Shown: positions 6,805 through 14,087, counted from the stretch's first letter. The stretch is 21,031 nt of DNA from UBA5941 sp021824385 (GCA_027347685.1 DAIEQM010000014.1:1-21031), one strand, 5' to 3'. Made by a program: numbers and translations. Notes: generated by a model from the letters alone, not told the origin.

Positions 6805-7806
6805 ATGCAGCGAATATTTTTTTTGCCTCTCATTCTGATCTCACTCTTTGTGAGTGTATCTGTTGTTTCTGCACAAGATTCGCTTATTCCGGTTAAAAAT
6901 AACCGATTTGGTATTCATATTCTGGACGAAAGCGATCTTCCCGATGCCGCCTCATTGGTTAACAGTAGTGGTGGATCTTGGGGTTATGTAACGTTTGTCA
7001 TTCGAGAAGATGAAATGGATATTGGAAGGTGGACTAATGCATTCAATCAAATGAAGGACTTAAAACTTATTCCCATTGTGAGAATTGCAACAATCCAGCG
7101 AAATGGCGTTTGGGAAAAACCAAATTATGACAATGCCGAAAAGTGGGCCACATTTTTGGGATCACTCCCATGGCCTACAACAGCCCGATATGTAGTTTTA
7201 TTCAATGAACCAAACCATGCGAAAGAGTGGGGCGGAAAAATAGAACCGGATGAATATGCAAAAATGACGCGACGATATTGGGAGGAACTCAAGAAAAACT
7301 CGTTTGATTTCTTTGTACTTCCAGCAGGGATGGATGCTGCTGCTTCAAACGGGAATGAAACAGAAAACTCCAAAAACTTTTTTGATGATATGGCCGCTTT
7401 TGACCCGCTTATTTTTACCCTCTTTGACGGCTGGACCAGCCATAGTTACCCGAACCCTGACTTTTCTGGCTCTCCTTCCGAAAACGGAAAAATGAGCATA
7501 AGAGGCTTTGAATGGGAGGTAAATTATCTGAGTAAATACCATTTACCCACCAACTCACCCGTTTTTATCACCGAGACTGGATGGAAAAATAATGGGCGAG
7601 ACCAAGAGCAAATCGCACAAAACTACAAGCAAGCATTTAGTGAAGCATGGAACAATCCCAATGTTGTTGCTGTTACCCCCTTTTTACTTCGATACGATGC
7701 CAAACCATTTAGTGCATTTTCGTGGAAGATTCCCGGAACGAATACCTACTATCCGTATTACTCCCAGGTGCTCGGCATTTCTAAAGTGGCTGGAGAGCCA
7801 AAATAA
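6805..7806 (+). CDS. Secreted glycoside-hydrolase-like TIM-barrel protein
   Basis: This is a 333-residue exported protein. The signal peptide is MQRIFFLPLILISLFVSVSV with a likely cleavage after VVSA at residue 23. The mature part looks like a clan GH-A barrel: an acid/base Glu135 in YVVLFNEPNH at the end of strand 4, a histidine/tyrosine strand WTSHSYP near 211-217, and a nucleophile Glu257 in VFITETGWKN at strand 7, with a Trp-rich end. These are the positions expected for retaining glycosidases, so hydrolysis of an extracellular polysaccharide is likely; family and substrate cannot be named. No carbohydrate-binding module or anchor is present, so the enzyme is probably released. ATG 6805 is chosen because ATG 6793 overlaps the TATAAT. 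No SD is present. Confidence 0.78.
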   Translation: MQRIFFLPLILISLFVSVSVVSAQDSLIPVKNNRFGIHILDESDLPDAASLVNSSGGSWGYVTFVIREDEMDIGRWTNAFNQMKDLKLIPIVRIATIQRNGVWEKPNYDNAEKWATFLGSLPWPTTARYVVLFNEPNHAKEWGGKIEPDEYAKMTRRYWEELKKNSFDFFVLPAGMDAAASNGNETENSKNFFDDMAAFDPLIFTLFDGWTSHSYPNPDFSGSPSENGKMSIRGFEWEVNYLSKYHLPTNSPVFITETGWKNNGRDQEQIAQNYKQAFSEAWNNPNVVAVTPFLLRYDAKPFSAFSWKIPGTNTYYPYYSQVLGISKVAGEPK

Positions 7807-7913
7807 ACACCTTCACATAGTTATATTTGCTGTTAATCTCCGTTTGAACTATGACAAAAGCATAGAAGTACGATTGAGAGTATAAACAATCCAGAAGTGA
7901 ATTTAACTACCAA

Positions 7914-8645
7914 TTAATAATTCGTGAAGTACTTAATAGAAGCGTTCTTTTTTGCTTCTGTAAGCCATGTTTGGAATTCAGTACTGAGTTTTTGCTGCAT
8001 CAGCTGTTGCTTAACGGTTGCCTTGATTTGGTCATCAGTCTGTCCTTTCGGGAGAGTGTCTTTATTTGTTTTAATAAAATCTGCAATTTCTTGATCGGTA
8101 GGATTTACTTTGTCTGCCAAAAGTTTCTCAACGAGCTTTTGTGTACGAACTTGTTTTTTAAGATCGTCTTGAGTCATACCCTGCATAGCAAGAAGTGTGT
8201 TTATGTCTTGTCCTTGGGCTTTTACACTGTCGTTAATTTTAGTGATTTCGGTATTCACTTCATCATCAGTTACAGATATATTTTTCTTTTTAGCTTCCTG
8301 TTGAATAATAATCTCAGTTATCAACGAGTCAAGTTGTTGCTTACCACCGCGTTTTTCAAGTTCACTAATGACCGTTGGTCTGTAAATAAACTCTCCATTA
8401 ACTGAAGCAGCCAAAAGAAGTCCTCGTGAGAGATACAAAACAACCCCAATTACCATTAAAGCGACAAGAATAGAAACTTTCGCCTTTGTACTCATTTTCT
8501 TCACAGATGAAGTATCTATTGTTGCAGTTTCAACTTCCATCATCATAGTATCGACTTCCACTTGCTTTGATGTCTTTGTTCGCTTTGGAGCGGTCTTTTT
8601 TTGGTTTGCTTTTTTCTTTGGTGTTGACTTCTTTGCTGCTGCCAT
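7914..8645 (-). CDS. Membrane-anchored SurA/PrsA-like foldase with lysine-rich cytoplasmic tail
   Basis: This is a 243-residue protein. Residues 1-28 are an Ala/Lys/Thr-rich basic tail (KKSTPKKKANQKKTAPKRTK), 29-50 are acidic/polar with a run of Met, 56-80 form one transmembrane helix, and 84-243 form an extracytoplasmic helical domain resembling the SurA N-terminal chaperone domain (VNGEFI at 82-87, TEIIIQQEAKKKNISVTDDEV at 110-130, then the EIADFIKTNKDTLP hairpin). No parvulin prolyl-isomerase domain is present, so it would be a chaperone-only version. ATG 8645 is chosen because an in-frame ATG 12 codons upstream lies beyond the TATACT promoter. It is divergent from the flavin reductase. 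The foldase role is inferred from the family; the tail suggests nucleic-acid or membrane surface contact. Confidence 0.75.
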   Translation of the reverse strand: MAAAKKSTPKKKANQKKTAPKRTKTSKQVEVDTMMMEVETATIDTSSVKKMSTKAKVSILVALMVIGVVLYLSRGLLLAASVNGEFIYRPTVISELEKRGGKQQLDSLITEIIIQQEAKKKNISVTDDEVNTEITKINDSVKAQGQDINTLLAMQGMTQDDLKKQVRTQKLVEKLLADKVNPTDQEIADFIKTNKDTLPKGQTDDQIKATVKQQLMQQKLSTEFQTWLTEAKKNASIKYFTNY

Positions 8646-8651
8646 ACGGCG

Positions 8652-8657
8652 AGTATA
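8652..8657 (-). promoter_or_regulatory. -10 box of the SurA-like gene
   Basis: On the minus strand TATACT ends 6 bases before ATG 8645. TTGTTT lies 18 bases upstream as a possible -35. The spacing predicts a leaderless transcript, and no SD is present. It is arranged back to back with the promoter at 8695. Confidence 0.6.
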
Positions 8658-8694
8658 CAAGGGCTGAGTAATCAAAAACAAGCGTCAAAAATGT

Positions 8695-8703
8695 TGCTAC
8701 AAT
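8695..8703 (+). promoter_or_regulatory. Extended -10 promoter of the flavin reductase gene
   Basis: TGC-TACAAT ends 7 bases before ATG 8711, again giving a leaderless mRNA. No recognisable -35 is present. Confidence 0.6.
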
Positions 8704-8710
8704 CGGGAAT

Positions 8711-9415
8711 ATGGAACGCGCGTGGGTGAAAGTGAAACTTGTAAAGCGAAAAATGCTCTCTATTGATACCTTGTCGCTGACTTTTACTGGAAAAAATCTT
8801 TCAACTCATATCCCTGGACAATTTTATTTAGTAAAAATCCCTCAAAAAGACCATACCAATGTCAGTCGTGAATATTCAATTGCAAATACGCCGAATAATA
8901 CAAACACTATCGAGTTTGGTATTCAAAAAGTCGAGAATGGTATTGTTTCAACATTTTTACATACTCTCAAAAAAGGTCAGGAGATTGAGGTAAAGGGTCC
9001 TCTGGGGTTGTATTTCAATTGGAATTCAGAATACAAAGGTCCCGTTGTTTTTATTGTGGGAGGATCTGGAATTGTTCCCATTATGAGTATGCTGCGCTCT
9101 CTTCCCAAAAATAAATTAATCCTTATTGCCAGTTTTAAAACGCGTGCACATTTTTCATACCTTACTGAGATTTTAGATTTGACTACATTACTTGATCTTA
9201 CATTTGTTCCAACCGTAACCCGAGAAACAACTACTGAATGGAATGGACGAACAGGCAGAATCGATGCAGAACTATTAAAAGCAACAACAAATGGATTACC
9301 AAATACTACTCAGTTTTTTGTCTGCGGAAGGAGTGAGTTTGTAGAGAACATTACAAGTATTCTTTTAGGTCTCGGAGCAAACTTGAAGAATATTCAACGC
9401 GAACGTTTTGGCTGA
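8711..9415 (+). CDS. Ferredoxin-NADP reductase-like flavin oxidoreductase
   Basis: This 234-residue two-domain flavoprotein transfers electrons between NAD(P)H and an unknown partner. An FAD-binding beta barrel covers about 1-105, with PGQF at 35-38, the FAD-contacting REYSIAN at 53-59, and GPLG at 97-100. The NAD(P)-binding domain follows, with GGSGIVPIMSML at 117-128 and FFVCGRSEF at 203-210. No iron-sulfur cysteine cluster or other fused redox domain is present, so the partner (ferredoxin, oxygenase or flavodoxin) must be separate. It ends RERFG, with a TGA stop. The last 22 bases overlap the convergent small membrane gene. Family assignment is strong; the partner is not identifiable. Confidence 0.88.
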   Translation: MERAWVKVKLVKRKMLSIDTLSLTFTGKNLSTHIPGQFYLVKIPQKDHTNVSREYSIANTPNNTNTIEFGIQKVENGIVSTFLHTLKKGQEIEVKGPLGLYFNWNSEYKGPVVFIVGGSGIVPIMSMLRSLPKNKLILIASFKTRAHFSYLTEILDLTTLLDLTFVPTVTRETTTEWNGRTGRIDAELLKATTNGLPNTTQFFVCGRSEFVENITSILLGLGANLKNIQRERFG

Positions 9416-9672
9416 TTTTTTTTGTTTCCCCAACTCCAATGTGGCGTTTCACCAAATTTGTAACAAACAGTTAAAAGACCCAAGATCCCAAGTAGAGTCA
9501 AAAACAAAAAGGTAGTATTCCCTGCTCTACTATCAAACGAATTTCCAATGAGAAAAGTGAGAAACAATTCATAGACTACAAACAACGCAGTTACTCCCCA
9601 CCCCTGCCAGGTAATTGGGTACCAACCCCAGCCATATTTTTTTGCGCGAAACCAAAGTGATTTATGCGACAT
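9394..9672 (-). CDS. Two-helix small membrane protein
   Basis: This 92-residue protein has an aromatic N-terminus (LWFRAKKYGWGWYPITWQGW), two transmembrane helices at about 25-43 and 54-70, and a short basic tail (NKKNQPKRSR). The Trp/Tyr-rich start should lie at the membrane interface. I recall similar small proteins in Patescibacteria, but cannot name a family. Function is unknown. An extended -10 ends 6 bases before the ATG and no SD is present. The 3' end overlaps the flavin reductase gene tail-to-tail. Confidence 0.75.
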   Translation of the reverse strand: MSHKSLWFRAKKYGWGWYPITWQGWGVTALFVVYELFLTFLIGNSFDSRAGNTTFLFLTLLGILGLLTVCYKFGETPHWSWGNKKNQPKRSR

Positions 9673-9678
9673 ATATAT

Positions 9679-9687
9679 ATAATATCA
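9679..9687 (-). promoter_or_regulatory. Extended -10 promoter of the two-helix membrane protein
   Basis: On the minus strand TGA-TATTAT ends 6 bases before ATG 9672, within an alternating AT stretch. It predicts a leaderless mRNA. Confidence 0.55.
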
Positions 9688-9703
9688 CTTGAAGAAATAA
9701 ATG

Positions 9704-9931
9704 TTACTTACTCTTTTTGCGACGAGAGGACTTTTTAGCTGCATGTCGTGGCTTTGAAGCTTTGGCCTTTCGTTGTGGCTTTGATGTTTGAAGCATATGA
9801 TCGGAATAACCCCAAACGAGCCCTGCAACAGTGCCAACTATTACATAAAAAATAAGTGAACCGGTAAGCACTCCAAATAAAAGCCCCAATGAAGTTGGAA
9901 GAGCGAATTTGTATTCTTTTCGAATGTCCAT
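9704..9931 (-). CDS. Small membrane protein with basic C-terminal tail
   Basis: This is a 75-residue protein. A hydrophobic hairpin or a single long segment spans about 11-40 (LPTSLGLLFGVLTGSLIFYV and on), followed by a strongly basic tail from residue 50 (PQRKAKASKPRHAAKKSSRR, ending KKSK). Function is unknown. ATG 9931 is preferred over a TTG six codons upstream, which would overlap the previous gene. The start lies four bases after the stop of the protease gene, so the two are probably one operon. A TACATT 6 bases before the ATG could also drive it alone. The tail resembles nucleic-acid-binding or lipid-headgroup-binding tails. Confidence 0.7.
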   Translation of the reverse strand: MDIRKEYKFALPTSLGLLFGVLTGSLIFYVIVGTVAGLVWGYSDHMLQTSKPQRKAKASKPRHAAKKSSRRKKSK

Positions 9932-9935
9932 GTAT

Positions 9936-10364
9936 TTAATGTAGCGCAATTACAAATGCCAATGCAAGGGCCAATATAAGCACAATTTTCCATGCACCAA
10001 CCAGATCACTTTTTGACAAACTCATGGTATTTACCACAGTAATTATGGTGTATGCAAAAAGCACGTATTGCCACCAGACAAAACGCATATTAAGTAAGAA
10101 ATAAACGATTCCAGATAACACACAAACCCCAACAACCAACGGTGCAATACCAATAAAAAATCGTCGTACAAAATCGGTGTGTGCTATTTCTACATGCCCC
10201 AATTCAAGTCCATCATCGTGAAACTTAGGAAGGAGAGAAATTTTGCCGGTGCGCACAAACAACAGCTTTGCTACAACATAATGAGACATTTCGTGAAGAA
10301 CAGTTCCGGGAAAATACAGTACTGCTAAAAAAAGAAGCCTCGTTCGCACCTTATTTTTTTGCAA
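9936..10364 (-). CDS. M50-like integral membrane metalloprotease (small)
   Basis: This 142-residue, mostly hydrophobic protein carries the zinc motif HEMSH (24-28) inside FPGTVLHEMSHYVVAKLL, the arrangement seen in site-2-protease-like M50 enzymes where the motif sits in or by a membrane helix. Three further helices follow (about 70-90, 97-113, 124-141). Asp120 in SLSKSD is a candidate third zinc ligand. No PDZ domain or NPDG motif is present, so it is a minimal form and the substrate is unknown. The start is TTG 10364, overlapping the SIMPL gene by 14 bases; a GTG at 10349, just after the SIMPL stop, is the alternative. Either way translation is probably coupled. Confidence 0.75.
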   Translation of the reverse strand: MQKNKVRTRLLFLAVLYFPGTVLHEMSHYVVAKLLFVRTGKISLLPKFHDDGLELGHVEIAHTDFVRRFFIGIAPLVVGVCVLSGIVYFLLNMRFVWWQYVLFAYTIITVVNTMSLSKSDLVGAWKIVLILALALAFVIALH

Positions 10365-11100
10365 AATAGAGGGTCACCGTAGAAGTAATTGTTTGCTGTC
10401 CTGCTTGTAGTTCGGGGGCACCTCCACCCATACCTGTTGCAAGCGCTTTGTCAGCGTACATAATTGGAGGGGTAGCAGGACTTGATTCAACGATATTAGT
10501 CACTTTACCAAGGGTTATGCCAAGTGATTGAGCCAATTTCTGTGCCTGATCTTTCGCGTTCGCTATAGCTTTATCACGAGCTTGCTCACGGTAGTTTTCC
10601 GGCTTATCAACGACAAATCGAGCACTTCCAACTTGAGTAGCTCCAGCCGCGGTCGCCGCTTCAATAATCTTTCCTGCCATTTCAATGTTACTCGTTTTTA
10701 CGGTAATAGTTGCATTTCCCACAAATCCATTTTGTCGTGACTTTCCACTTTCGTATACATAATTTGGATTGATGGAATAGTTTGAAGTCTTTATGTTTTC
10801 TGCAGGGATGCCAAGTGCTTTCATGGCAGTTACAATTTTATTGTTTTCGTCTGTTAGTCGCTTTTGTGCATCAGCTGCAACAGATACATTGTCAAAAGAA
10901 ACTCCCACATCAACATATGCGGTATCTGGTACAACATCTACTTTTCCCTCCCCTACTACCGAAAGCTCACTCGAGACAGTACTCGTTGTTACGGTAATGG
11001 GTAGTGTAAGGCCTGTCGTGTGTAAAACAAAAACTGACGCTACAACGAAGGCGGTCGCAAAAGCAGATTTTATAGCCCAATCAGGAATTCGTGAGTCCAT
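10351..11100 (-). CDS. SIMPL (DUF541) domain protein, exported and anchored
   Basis: The 249-residue protein has an N-terminal transmembrane anchor at about 14-34 and a SIMPL domain at about 44-249. Recognisable family features are LSVVGEGKVDVVPDTAYVDV near the start, the helix VAADAQKRLTDENNKIVTAM, the segment LGIPAENIKTSNYSINPNY, then YREQARDKAIANAKDQAQKL and a final strand QTITSTVTLYF. The family (E. coli YggE, mouse SIMPL) is linked to oxidative stress and oligomeric periplasmic rings; the biochemical activity is not established. It is first in an overlapping operon with the M50-like protease and the basic-tailed membrane protein. A TAATAT (11106-11111) 5 bases before ATG 11100 is a possible -10; there is no SD. 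Confidence 0.88.
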   Translation of the reverse strand: MDSRIPDWAIKSAFATAFVVASVFVLHTTGLTLPITVTTSTVSSELSVVGEGKVDVVPDTAYVDVGVSFDNVSVAADAQKRLTDENNKIVTAMKALGIPAENIKTSNYSINPNYVYESGKSRQNGFVGNATITVKTSNIEMAGKIIEAATAAGATQVGSARFVVDKPENYREQARDKAIANAKDQAQKLAQSLGITLGKVTNIVESSPATPPIMYADKALATGMGGGAPELQAGQQTITSTVTLYFAKK

Positions 11101-11146
11101 AACTCATATTAACTGCTTCTAAAATAAAATTCAATTTGCATCTTTG

Positions 11147-11155
11147 TGGTAAAAT
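11147..11155 (+). promoter_or_regulatory. Extended -10 promoter of hpf
   Basis: TGG-TAAAAT ends 11 bases before ATG 11167, giving a leader of about 4 bases. It excludes the alternative GTG start at 11146, which lies within the promoter. Confidence 0.6.
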
Positions 11156-11166
11156 TACTTTTAGAT

Positions 11167-11481
11167 ATGCAAATTCAACTCATCGGAAGCGGCATAGAAA
11201 TTGACGACAGAATTAAGGACATTGTTGAAACAAAAATTACGAGTGAACTCCAAAAATATTTGACTGATTTTGACGAAGATCTTCAAAAAGCGGTTGTACG
11301 TATTGAAAAACTTGCACATCACGGATTTAAAGCAAACTTTGATATGCATCTTCCTGGCTCAAATGGCCACATTTACAGTGAGGAAGAAGGAGACGACCTA
11401 ATCAACTTATTAGTGGCGCTTCGGAAGGAAGTAGAAATGCAAATAAGAGATTACAAAGACAAACTCCAAACCTACCGATAA
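11167..11481 (+). CDS. hpf: Ribosome hibernation promoting factor, short form
   Basis: The 104-residue protein matches the HPF/RaiA fold (beta-alpha-beta-beta-beta-alpha). It starts MQIQLIGSGIEIDDRIKDIV, followed by the long strand KAVVRIEKLAHHGFKANFDM, the basic/aromatic HLPGSNGHIYSEEEGDD segment and the final helix LINLLVALRKEVEMQIRDYK. Such proteins bind the 30S decoding centre and silence ribosomes in stationary phase or stress. It is the short type without the C-terminal dimerisation domain, so it would protect ribosomes or act with another factor rather than form 100S dimers alone. The start was fixed by the -10 box; no SD is present. It is divergent from the SIMPL operon. Confidence 0.85.
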   Translation: MQIQLIGSGIEIDDRIKDIVETKITSELQKYLTDFDEDLQKAVVRIEKLAHHGFKANFDMHLPGSNGHIYSEEEGDDLINLLVALRKEVEMQIRDYKDKLQTYR

Positions 11482-11498
11482 TTTGTCTTCAATAGGAC

Positions 11499-11504
11499 TA
11501 TAAT
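11499..11504 (+). promoter_or_regulatory. -10 box of the 180-residue unknown gene
   Basis: A consensus TATAAT lies just after the hpf stop. The leader would be about 35 bases and contains an SD, AAGGAG (11532-11537), 8 bases before ATG 11546. This gene therefore has a conventional leader, unlike most of its neighbours. Confidence 0.6.
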
Positions 11505-11545
11505 AGAGGCCCTTGACTCAATACTGTTATTAAGGAGTGTGTTGC

Positions 11546-12088
11546 ATGCCTTGGATATATGTTGAAGACTGGAGTCTTGATATTTTCATAAAGGAAATTG
11601 CGCCTGACTTGCCACACGAAGATATGCTACTGAAAGTCTTTGCAATGGAAGGCGATCCGCGAGGGGAAAATGTGTTTTCAAATCCAAATCTATTCACACA
11701 AGAAGTATCAGGGGAACCATTTTCACCTGAGGATGTTTTTCAATACGGTGTGAGAACATGGACAGGAGCAGATATTGAAGAAGTTCTGGAGAAAACGGCT
11801 CACCAAACCTTATGGGAAAACGCTAGAGCGTTATTTCGGTTTTCACACGAAAATGGTTTCACGAATGCGGCGATGCTGTTTCAAGTGAATGGAAAATATC
11901 GATTTGATCATCCAATGGTCGTAATTGATGGAATTGATCAGTTAAACGAGCGATCAATACACCTCGATATTTTCTTTCCAACTTCTGTGAAAGCGTTGAG
12001 GCACCTTATGTCATCTTCAGAATCATCTGAAATGGCAAATCTTATGAAAGGGTCTAAGTGGAGGAGAAAACCAAGATTTAAATATTAA
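11546..12088 (+). CDS. Hypothetical protein, 180 residues
   Basis: I do not recognise this protein. It is soluble, with no signal peptide or membrane helix, rich in Phe, Glu and Asp through most of its length (DWSLDIFIKEIAPDLPHEDM at the start, a helical EEVLEKTAHQTLWENARALF in the middle), and ends in a basic tail KGSKWRRKPRFKY. The segment YRFDHPMVVIDGIDQL looks like a beta strand-turn-strand core. Start ATG 11546 is set by the SD AAGGAG eight bases upstream; a GTG three codons earlier overlaps that SD. It has its own promoter and its own terminator, so it is a single-gene unit. The basic tail could contact RNA or DNA, but that is a guess. Confidence 0.7.
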   Translation: MPWIYVEDWSLDIFIKEIAPDLPHEDMLLKVFAMEGDPRGENVFSNPNLFTQEVSGEPFSPEDVFQYGVRTWTGADIEEVLEKTAHQTLWENARALFRFSHENGFTNAAMLFQVNGKYRFDHPMVVIDGIDQLNERSIHLDIFFPTSVKALRHLMSSSESSEMANLMKGSKWRRKPRFKY

Positions 12089-12096
12089 GAAGTCAC

Positions 12097-12124
12097 AAAA
12101 AGGGGAGAACTTCCCCTTTTTTTA
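12097..12124. terminator. Bidirectional intrinsic terminator between the unknown gene and typA
   Basis: AAAAAGGGG (12097-12105) and CCCCTTTTTTT flank a short loop. A-runs and T-runs on both sides give a U-tract in either direction, so it can end both convergent transcripts. The TAA stop of typA (12122-12124) lies within the outer part of the stem. Confidence 0.85.
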
Positions 12125-13954
12125 TTTGCTAGACCGCTCAAAACGTCTGCGATCGATTTCATTTAAATATTTCTTTCGAAGCCTCAATGATTTTGGCGTA
12201 ATTTCCAAAAGTTCATCGTTTTCCAAAAAGTCGAGTGACTGCTCAAGTGACATCACCGTTGAAGGTGTTAAGTGAATAATTCCGTCACTTCCACTACTTC
12301 TCATGTTGGAGAGTTTTTTGCCTTTACAAACGTTAATCGAAATATCTTCTTCTTTGCTGTTTAAGCCAATTATCATACCCTCATAAACTTTGGTTCCTGG
12401 ATCAACAAAGGTAATCCCGCGTCCTTGTGCAATTTCAAGTCCATATGCCAAAACGTCACCCGCTGAATCTGCAATAAGTACTCCCTTTCGAAGTTTTGGA
12501 ATTGGTTTTCCAAGAGGCTCAAAGCCCAAGAGTTGTGAACTAAAGAGTACCGTTCCCTTCGTCATGGTAAGGAGCAAACTTCTCAGACCAATAAGCACGC
12601 GAGTTGGGGCGTGGTAAATAAATTCAACTTCTACATCAGAAATCGGATTCATATGAATCATCTTTGCATACCGCTTCCCCATTTCTTGGTTAATAACCCC
12701 CGTGAATTCGGCAGGGACGATAATGTTTACCTCTTCAACAGGCTCTTTTTTCACACCGTCTTCAATTTTTACAATAACTTCCGGCTTTCCTACTTCCATT
12801 TCATATCCTTCACGGCGAAGTGTTTCCAAGAGAACCGCAAGATGAAGTTCCCCTCTTCCTGACACGGTAAATTTTCCATTTCCGAGAATTTCAATACGAA
12901 GTGACAAATTACTTTCAAGTTCTCGCTTTAATCGCTCTTCGAGTTGTCTGCTTGTCGTAAATTCACCTTCTTTTCCTGAGAAAGGAGAAGTATTTGGCCC
13001 CATAAGCATGTGAAGGGTTGGGTCAGAAATGGCTATAGTTGGCAAACTTTCGGTGTCAGACGGATCAGAAACAGTTTTCCCAATTTGGGCATCGGATAAC
13101 CCCGTAAATGTCACAATATCTCCCGCAAACGCCTCGGGAACTTCTACTCTGGTTAGTCCTTGATTGACCATTAATTTTTCCACTTTACAGACGGCAAACG
13201 GTTTGTCGGTTAAAATTACTTTTTGTCCCAATTCGAGTTTTCCTTGATGAATTTTTCCAATCACGATACGACCTAAATGTGGGTCATAGTCCATCGTTGT
13301 AATAACCATCTTAAATGTTCCCTCAATCGAGTTTTGGGGAGCAGGAACTTCTTTAATAATTGTTTCCAAAAGCGGAGTTACGTCGCCCGGTTCGTCAATG
13401 TTATCAGGCATGGTATAAAAAGTTACTCCGCGTCTTCCTATTGCATACACGATGGGGAATTCAAGCTGGGCTTCATTTGCCGCAAGCTCCAAAAACAGTG
13501 TTTCTATTTTGTCTTTTACTTCAGACACCCGCGCGTATGGCTTATCGATTTTGTTGATAACAACAATAACTTTCAAGCCCAAAGCGAGTGCCTTTTTCAA
13601 CACGAAGCGAGTTTGAGGCATCGGGCCTTCTTGAGCGTCAACAATAAGGAGCACCCCATCGGCCATTCCCAAGGTACGCTCAACTTCTCCTGAAAAATCA
13701 GCATGTCCTGGGGTATCAATGACGTTAATTTTTGTGCCGTTGTAGCTGATTGCACAATTTTTAGCGAGAATAGTAATTCCGCGCTCTCGCTCTAAATCAT
13801 TGCTGTCCAAAATGGTTGTTTGCTGCATTTCGGCCTGGTTATCACGGAACGTGTGCGTTTGTTTTAAAAGCGCATCAACAAGCGTGGTCTTTCCATGATC
13901 AACGTGAGCAATAACGGCAATATTTCTAATGTTTTTTACGTGATTATTTTCCAT
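12122..13954 (-). CDS. typA: Translational GTPase TypA/BipA
   Basis: TypA is a ribosome-binding GTPase of the EF-G family, needed for ribosome assembly and growth under cold or other stress. The 610 residues are full length. The G domain shows G1 AHVDHGKTT (16-24), G2 RGITI (58-62), G3 DTPGH (80-84) and G4 NKID (134-137). The usual G5 SAL region appears as YAIGRRG, slightly divergent. EF-Tu-like domain II, the EF-G-like domains III and V, and the TypA-specific C-terminal domain (with GTKVYEGMIIG and the ending LRLRKKYLNEIDRRRFERSS) follow. No SD is visible; the leader is about 80 bases if the extended -10 at 14042-14050 is used. Confidence 0.97.
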   Translation of the reverse strand: MENNHVKNIRNIAVIAHVDHGKTTLVDALLKQTHTFRDNQAEMQQTTILDSNDLERERGITILAKNCAISYNGTKINVIDTPGHADFSGEVERTLGMADGVLLIVDAQEGPMPQTRFVLKKALALGLKVIVVINKIDKPYARVSEVKDKIETLFLELAANEAQLEFPIVYAIGRRGVTFYTMPDNIDEPGDVTPLLETIIKEVPAPQNSIEGTFKMVITTMDYDPHLGRIVIGKIHQGKLELGQKVILTDKPFAVCKVEKLMVNQGLTRVEVPEAFAGDIVTFTGLSDAQIGKTVSDPSDTESLPTIAISDPTLHMLMGPNTSPFSGKEGEFTTSRQLEERLKRELESNLSLRIEILGNGKFTVSGRGELHLAVLLETLRREGYEMEVGKPEVIVKIEDGVKKEPVEEVNIIVPAEFTGVINQEMGKRYAKMIHMNPISDVEVEFIYHAPTRVLIGLRSLLLTMTKGTVLFSSQLLGFEPLGKPIPKLRKGVLIADSAGDVLAYGLEIAQGRGITFVDPGTKVYEGMIIGLNSKEEDISINVCKGKKLSNMRSSGSDGIIHLTPSTVMSLEQSLDFLENDELLEITPKSLRLRKKYLNEIDRRRFERSSK

Positions 13955-14041
13955 ATCTATTTTTAAACTAAAACTTACAAAGCAAGTACTTCACAGTGCG
14001 TATGAGCGAACAAGAAGTAGGACCTGGGTCAGGTGAAACGT

Positions 14042-14050
14042 AGTATATCA
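14042..14050 (-). promoter_or_regulatory. Extended -10 promoter of typA
   Basis: On the minus strand TGA-TATACT would start transcription near 14035, about 80 bases before the typA ATG. The first bases of that leader can form a 5-bp hairpin, ACCTG/CAGGT (14022-14034). This is one of the few long leaders in the window. No matching -35 is clear. The region 13955-14041 holds no other gene that I would accept. Confidence 0.5.
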
Positions 14051-14063
14051 CAAATGAGTCACC

Positions 14064-14087
14064 AAAAGCCCGCCCGAAGGCGAGCCC
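14064..14087 (-). terminator. Intrinsic terminator with UUCG tetraloop
   Basis: On the minus strand GCTCGCC (14079-14085) and GGCGGGC (14068-14074) pair over 7 bp (one T-G wobble) around a TTCG loop, followed by TTTT. The C(UUCG)G loop is exceptionally stable. It ends the two-gene operon of the coiled-coil and repeat proteins, just upstream of the typA promoter. Confidence 0.85.

Noticed and set aside
7807..7913. CATAGTT/AACTATG inverted repeat (7816-7822 and 7847-7853) after the glycosidase gene
   Set aside because: The 24-base loop is long, the stem AT-rich and no T-run follows, so it is not a convincing terminator; nothing else was seen in this gap.
14002..14043. 13-codon frame (MSEQEVGPGSGET) in the typA leader region, plus strand
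   Set aside because: No SD or promoter, very short, and it overlaps the minus-strand typA promoter and leader hairpin.
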